Part shown: positions 3,415 to 7,311 of the stretch, piece by piece
Position numbering within the stretch: position 1 is the first letter of the stretch
How the letters are laid out: every line of letters starts with the position of its first letter
Source: Facklamia sp964471435
GTDB lineage: Bacteria; Bacillota; Bacilli; Lactobacillales; Aerococcaceae
Direction of reading: 5' to 3'
NCBI GenBank assembly: GCA_964471435.1
Contig: CAYYGA010000068.1
Coordinates: forward strand, 1 to 7,311
DNA length: 7,311 nucleotides
Translations under genes and position numbers: made by a program
The notes under the pieces: generated by a model
Database searches by the model: none
Told to the model about the DNA's origin: nothing
Seen by the model: the letters and a program-made list of their open reading frames with translations, nothing else

Positions 3415-6400
3415 TTACTTTTCAACTTCTACTAATAAATCTCCTGCTGCTACCTGGGCACCTTCTTCGGCGTGGACAGCTTTAATGACACCGGTGTGAG
3501 GGGCTTGAATGGAATTTTCCATTTTCATGGCTTCAGTTACTAAAAGTAACTGTCCGGCTTCAACTTTGTCGCCCACCTTAACTTTTATGGTCGAAATTTG
3601 ACCCGGCATGGAGGCTGCAACATGATTAGGATTAGATTTATCTGCTTTAGGGTTAACCGTTGTTTTTCCTTCAAACTGTAAGTCAAAAATTTCCGTCCGG
3701 TAACTTAAGCCGTTGACTTCAAAATGAATTGTCTTAAAGCCATTGGCTTTGGTCGGTCCAACCGAGATTAATTCGATGACTAAGGTTTTTCCGGGTTCTA
3801 ATTCATAAACTAAAGTTTCATTAACATGCAGGCCGTGGAAAAAGGCGGGTGTATTTACATTCCAAATCATACCGTTATCATCATAAAAGTCTAAGAATTT
3901 TTCATAGACTTTTGGATAAAGGGCATAGGACAGTTCCATTGTTTCGGCTACATCGATAAAAGAGCGCTCAGTCAAAGTTTCTTTAGCTTTATTAAAGTCA
4001 TAATCCGGCAATAATTGACCTGGACGTTCTGTATAGGCCGTTTCATTTTTTAACACAACAGCTTGTAATTCTTTATTCATGCCTGCTGGGGGCTGGCCGA
4101 TATCGCCTCGCATAAATTCAATGACAGAAGCCGGGAAATCTAAACTTTTTCCTCTAGTCAGGACAGTTTCTTCATCCAAGTCATTTTGAACCATGAATAA
4201 AGCCATATCGCCGACTACTTTTGATGAAGGAGTTACTTTTGTAATGTCTCCTAAGAGTTGGTTAACCGTTTTATACATTGAAAGAATTTCATCAAAACGG
4301 TCTCCCAACCCTAATGAAGCAGCTTGGAATTCAAAGTTGGTGTATTGTCCGCCCGGCATTTCATATTCATAAACAGCCGGCCATGGTGCTTTTAGATCAC
4401 TTTCGAATGGCTGGTAGTAAGAGCGGGTTACTTTCCAGTATTCAGCTAAATCTTCATTGGCTTTAATATTAGTAATAACTTGTCGGTCCGTTCCTTCTCT
4501 GGCCGCTGCTAGAGAAGAGGCGTTGGGCTGTGATGTTAAGCCTGAGAAAGCTTCGTTGGCTGTATCAACGATATCAACACCCGCATCAATTGCCCGGGAG
4601 TACATCGTCAAAGCATTAGCTGATGTATCATGAGTGTGCAAATGAATTGGGATTTTCAATTCAGATTTTAAAGCCGATACTAACTGATAGGCAGCTTCTG
4701 GTTTAAGAATCCCGGACATATCTTTAATAGCTAAGAGATGCACGCCTTGGGCTTCAATTTCTTTAGCTAAATTCACATAGTAATCTAAAGTATAGATAGA
4801 AGAACGCTCCGGATTTAAAATATCTCCCGTATAACAAATCGCGCCTTCTACAAGTTTTCCTGTTTCCAGTCCGGCTTCAATTGATACTTTCATTGCTTCC
4901 AGCCAGTTTAAAGAATCAAAAATTCTAAAAACATCAATCCCCTGCTGCGCACTTTCTTCCAAGAAACGACGTACAACGTTATCCGGATAATTGGAATAAC
5001 CCACTGCATTGGATGCACGGAAAAGCATCTGGAATAAAACATCAGGCATAGCTTCTCTTAAACGTACTAGACGGTCCCACGGACTTTCACGTAAAAAGTT
5101 ATAAGCCACATCAAATGTCGCTCCGCCCCACATCTCAAAAGAAAAATAATTATTCAAGTGATGATTCATATAAGGGGCTGCCCCTAACATATCGGTTGTT
5201 CTCAAACGGGTTGAGATTAAAGATTGATGGGCGTCTCTTAAGGTTGTATCTGTCAGTAAAGTATCTTTTTCAGCTAAAACAGACTCAATCACTTTAGACG
5301 GACCTTCTTGGTCTAAAATATGTTTATAAGTGCGTGATTTTTCTGCTTCTTGAGAGCGGAAGTCTTTTTGCAGGAAAATACGTTCTTTATAATCAGGTTT
5401 TGATCCTGCCGGCACGCCTGGGAAACCGTTGACGGTGACATTACCTAAATAATTTAATACTTTTGATCCGCGATCACGTGCAGGAATAATTTTGAATAAT
5501 TCAGGAGTGTTATCAATAAACTTAGTAGTAAAATTACCCGTCGCAAAGTCTTCATTTTCCATGATGTTTTGAAGGAAGCGAGTATTTGTTTTAATACCGC
5601 GAACTCTTAATTCATCCAAAGCCCGGGCCATTTTATCAATAGCTTCTTTTAAAGTATTGGCATAAGTAGAAATTTTTACTAAAAGGGAGTCATAGTAAGG
5701 TGATATTTTAGCTCCTGTATAAGCATCCCCTGCATCTAATCTAACACCATACCCACCCGGCGATTGATAGCTGGTAATACTGCCCGAATCGGGTGCAAAA
5801 TTATTTAAGGGGTCTTCAGTAGTGATCCGGCATTGAATGGCAAAGCCGTTGAGAGGAATGTCTTCTTGAGCGGGCATATTAATGCGGTCACCAAATAAAG
5901 ACTCTCCGTCGGCGATTAAAATTTGGGACTTAACAATGTCAATTCCAGTGACGATTTCAGTGATAGTATGCTCAACCTGGACACGCGGGTTGACTTCGAT
6001 AAAGTAAAAGTCATCCTCGTTTACCAGAAATTCAACCGTGCCGGCATTTACATAGTCCACATTTTCCATTAACTGCAAGGCGGCATCGGTTAATCGTTGA
6101 CGTAAATCTGCTGACATATTAAATGAAGGAGCTACTTCCACCAACTTTTGATGACGGCGCTGAATTGAACAGTCGCGTTCATATAAATGCACCACATTGC
6201 CGTGCTGGTCCCCTAATATTTGAACTTCAATATGCTCAGGGTTATTAATATATTTTTCAACATATAAAGCATCATTGCCGAATGATTTAATGGCTTCAGA
6301 TTTTACCCGGTCATAGGCATCTTCTAAATCTTTTTCATTTTCAACAATCCGCATTCCCTTACCGCCCCCGCCGGAAACAGCCTTAAGAATAACCGGATAA

Positions 6401-6864
6401 CCGCATTTATCAGCAAAATCTTTGGCTTCTTCGGCTGACTGGATCTCTCCTTTAGTTCCCGGTACAACCGGGATACCCGCTTTAATTGCTGTTTCACGAG
6501 CAGATGTTTTGTCACCAAACATTTGAAGATGTTTAATTTCAGGACCTATAAAGATAATACCTTCTTCTTGACATCTTTTGGCGAAGGTTTGGTTTTCAGA
6601 TAAAAAGCCGTAGCCCGGGTGAATGGCATCCACATTTTTTTCCTTAGCCAGACGGATGATTCCTTCTATATCAAGGTAAGCCTGCGTGGGTTCCAAGCCT
6701 TCTCCAATTAAATAAGACTCATCTGCTTTTTGACGGTGTAAAGTACCAATATCTTCTTTGGAATAGATGGCTACTGTTTTAATATCCAGCTCTTTACACG
6801 CCCGCATGATACGTATGGCAATTTCACCACGGTTGGCGATTAATACTTTTTTTATTTTATTCAT
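3415..6864 (-). CDS. pyc: Pyruvate carboxylase
   Basis: A full-length single-chain pyruvate carboxylase of 1149 residues, the usual size. It carboxylates pyruvate to oxaloacetate with ATP, bicarbonate and biotin, an anaplerotic reaction that also feeds aspartate synthesis; the enzyme is a cytoplasmic tetramer. Biotin carboxylase domain (about 1-455): KVLIANRGEIAIRI, glycine loop SGGGGKGM (164-171), K240 in RRHQKLVE, and E290, N292 and R294 in IEVNPRVQVEH. Carboxyltransferase domain (about 530-800): DTTLRDAHQS with metal ligand D544, carbamylated lysine K714 (AIKDMSG), H743 and H745 (HLHTHDTS), and T878 (TPSSK) matching the catalytic threonine. Biotin carrier domain (about 1080-1149): EAMKMENS with biotinylated K1114. 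All key residues are present. The SD-like GGAAGGTG is 9 bases before the ATG. It is monocistronic as far as visible, with its own promoter (6925-6954). Acetyl-CoA activation is typical of the family but not readable here. Confidence 0.98.
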   Translation of the reverse strand: MNKIKKVLIANRGEIAIRIMRACKELDIKTVAIYSKEDIGTLHRQKADESYLIGEGLEPTQAYLDIEGIIRLAKEKNVDAIHPGYGFLSENQTFAKRCQEEGIIFIGPEIKHLQMFGDKTSARETAIKAGIPVVPGTKGEIQSAEEAKDFADKCGYPVILKAVSGGGGKGMRIVENEKDLEDAYDRVKSEAIKSFGNDALYVEKYINNPEHIEVQILGDQHGNVVHLYERDCSIQRRHQKLVEVAPSFNMSADLRQRLTDAALQLMENVDYVNAGTVEFLVNEDDFYFIEVNPRVQVEHTITEIVTGIDIVKSQILIADGESLFGDRINMPAQEDIPLNGFAIQCRITTEDPLNNFAPDSGSITSYQSPGGYGVRLDAGDAYTGAKISPYYDSLLVKISTYANTLKEAIDKMARALDELRVRGIKTNTRFLQNIMENEDFATGNFTTKFIDNTPELFKIIPARDRGSKVLNYLGNVTVNGFPGVPAGSKPDYKERIFLQKDFRSQEAEKSRTYKHILDQEGPSKVIESVLAEKDTLLTDTTLRDAHQSLISTRLRTTDMLGAAPYMNHHLNNYFSFEMWGGATFDVAYNFLRESPWDRLVRLREAMPDVLFQMLFRASNAVGYSNYPDNVVRRFLEESAQQGIDVFRIFDSLNWLEAMKVSIEAGLETGKLVEGAICYTGDILNPERSSIYTLDYYVNLAKEIEAQGVHLLAIKDMSGILKPEAAYQLVSALKSELKIPIHLHTHDTSANALTMYSRAIDAGVDIVDTANEAFSGLTSQPNASSLAAAREGTDRQVITNIKANEDLAEYWKVTRSYYQPFESDLKAPWPAVYEYEMPGGQYTNFEFQAASLGLGDRFDEILSMYKTVNQLLGDITKVTPSSKVVGDMALFMVQNDLDEETVLTRGKSLDFPASVIEFMRGDIGQPPAGMNKELQAVVLKNETAYTERPGQLLPDYDFNKAKETLTERSFIDVAETMELSYALYPKVYEKFLDFYDDNGMIWNVNTPAFFHGLHVNETLVYELEPGKTLVIELISVGPTKANGFKTIHFEVNGLSYRTEIFDLQFEGKTTVNPKADKSNPNHVAASMPGQISTIKVKVGDKVEAGQLLLVTEAMKMENSIQAPHTGVIKAVHAEEGAQVAAGDLLVEVEK

Positions 6865-6896
6865 CTAGGTCTTCACCTTCCTAACAATGTTCTAAA

Positions 6897-6909
6897 TGGT
6901 TTTTAACCA
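6897..6909. promoter_or_regulatory. Small dyad in the pyc 5' leader
   Basis: TGGTT/AACCA with a 3-base centre (TGGTTTTTAACCA on the + strand) lies between the predicted pyc start of transcription (about 6917) and the SD. It could be an operator half-pair or a short leader hairpin. A 5-bp dyad is weak evidence in AT-rich DNA. Confidence 0.25.
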
Positions 6910-6924
6910 AAATCTCATAAATTG

Positions 6925-6954
6925 ATTATACACTATTTAAGCGAAGGGGGTAAA
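6925..6954 (-). promoter_or_regulatory. Candidate sigma-A promoter for pyc
   Basis: Read on the minus strand: TTTACC (6949-6954), 18-base spacer, and a perfect TATAAT (6925-6930). The -35 matches four of six positions. The predicted start near 6917 gives a leader of about 52 bases including a GGAAGGTG SD (6874-6881). Confidence 0.6.
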
Positions 6955-7018
6955 GTTTAATTAGAAATTAAATAAGAATCTAGCTGTGTGATAACTACTT
7001 TTATTAAGCAATCTTACA

Positions 7019-7237
7019 GAAAAACACAAACAGCTTTATTACCGCGACTTCTAACGCATAGGATTCTCTAAGAACTAAAGTCCCAAGAGGATCTCTAACG
7101 TCTTTCAACTCCTTCCGCTGGTCGGAGTTTCCAGACTTCATCTGCTAGAGAGTGGCTAAGACAGACAAAAGTCTTCAATAAGCCACTCTACGCTACGCAG
7201 ATGATTCTTTCGCGGTGATAAACTGTTTGTGTTTTTC
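7019..7237. repeat. Large structured intergenic element with 27-bp terminal inverted repeats
   Basis: Arms at 7019-7046 and 7211-7237 pair over 27 bp, with one bulged C (7034) and one G-T wobble. The outer 15 bp (GAAAAACACAAACAG with CTGTTTGTGTTTTTC) are perfect and the inner end is ACCGCG/CGCGGT. The interior forms three hairpins: GATTCTCT/AGAGGATC (7062-7069 with 7086-7093, one wobble); AACTCC/GGAGTT (7107-7112 with 7124-7129); and a long one, TCATCTGC/GCAGATGA (7138-7145 with 7197-7204), TAG/CTA, AGAGTGGCT/AGCCACTCT (7149-7157 with 7181-7189), AAGAC/GTCTT (7158-7162 with 7171-7175). T-tracts in both outer arms could aid termination in either direction. No coding capacity was recognised. 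It may be a structured RNA, a MITE-like element or an elaborate terminator for a gene to the right. Confidence 0.7.
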
Positions 7238-7311
7238 TTTCAGATTTCAGTTGGACGCTTATACACTTTCAGTCCTAAACATTTTTTATAATGACTCTAT
7301 TAAACTTATGA
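7238..7311. other. Right-edge sequence with no recognised feature
   Basis: AT-rich, with no supported ORF on either strand. A TATAAT occurs at 7287-7292 (+) but has no -35 at suitable spacing, so no promoter is called. Confidence 0.4.

Noticed and set aside
4278..4466. Small ORFs inside pyc (4278-4466 +, 5115-5297 +, 6324-6518 -).
   Set aside because: They lie wholly within the intact pyruvate carboxylase frame and show no SD or recognisable domain.
7041..7046. ACCGCG in both arms of the 7019-7237 element (one copy per strand), reminiscent of the T-box core.
   Set aside because: The preceding GGGTGG part of the T-box is missing, there is no stem I/specifier layout, and the pyc promoter lies downstream of the element so it is not in the pyc leader.

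Overview
This is low-GC Firmicutes chromosomal DNA, most likely Lactobacillales (an Aerococcaceae- or Carnobacteriaceae-like genome). The evidence is AT-rich intergenic DNA, strong Gram-positive Shine-Dalgarno sites and sigma-A promoters, U-tailed terminators, and a single-chain pyruvate carboxylase with an ECF S-component and a short TalC-type transaldolase. No 16S or other marker is present, so the genus is not assigned. The genes are ordinary core genes. No mobile-element, phage, CRISPR or defence protein is encoded here.

Layout. Positions 1-44 hold the last codons of a + strand gene, followed by a terminator at 67-95. A sigma-A-like promoter (94-122) then points into a 14-bp-stem hairpin with a T-tract (182-263), with no + strand gene downstream; this is a candidate small RNA of about 135 nt. 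Next come two minus-strand membrane protein genes: a TVP38/DedA-superfamily protein (269-862) and an ECF transporter S-component (about 1010-1510). A + strand DUF1294 membrane protein (1652-1936) diverges from the ECF gene. It converges on an unrecognised minus-strand 79-residue single-TM protein (1952-2191), and the two share one bidirectional terminator. Further right are a minus-strand transaldolase (2308-2961) and pyruvate carboxylase (3415-6864, minus), each with its own candidate promoter. Most genes look monocistronic.

Metabolically, pyruvate carboxylase supplies oxaloacetate and the transaldolase links the pentose phosphate pathway to glycolysis. The ECF S-component would need a shared EcfAA'T module encoded elsewhere to import a vitamin or vitamin precursor. 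Nothing in the sequence ties these genes into one pathway.

The least explained content is structural. Two large intergenic elements flank pyc: 3113-3287 (37-bp closing helix around two inner hairpins) and 7019-7237 (27-bp closing helix around three inner hairpins). Both look like structured RNAs or MITE-like repeats, and neither encodes a convincing protein. A smaller long-loop stem at 182-257 has ends resembling those of the 7019-7237 element.
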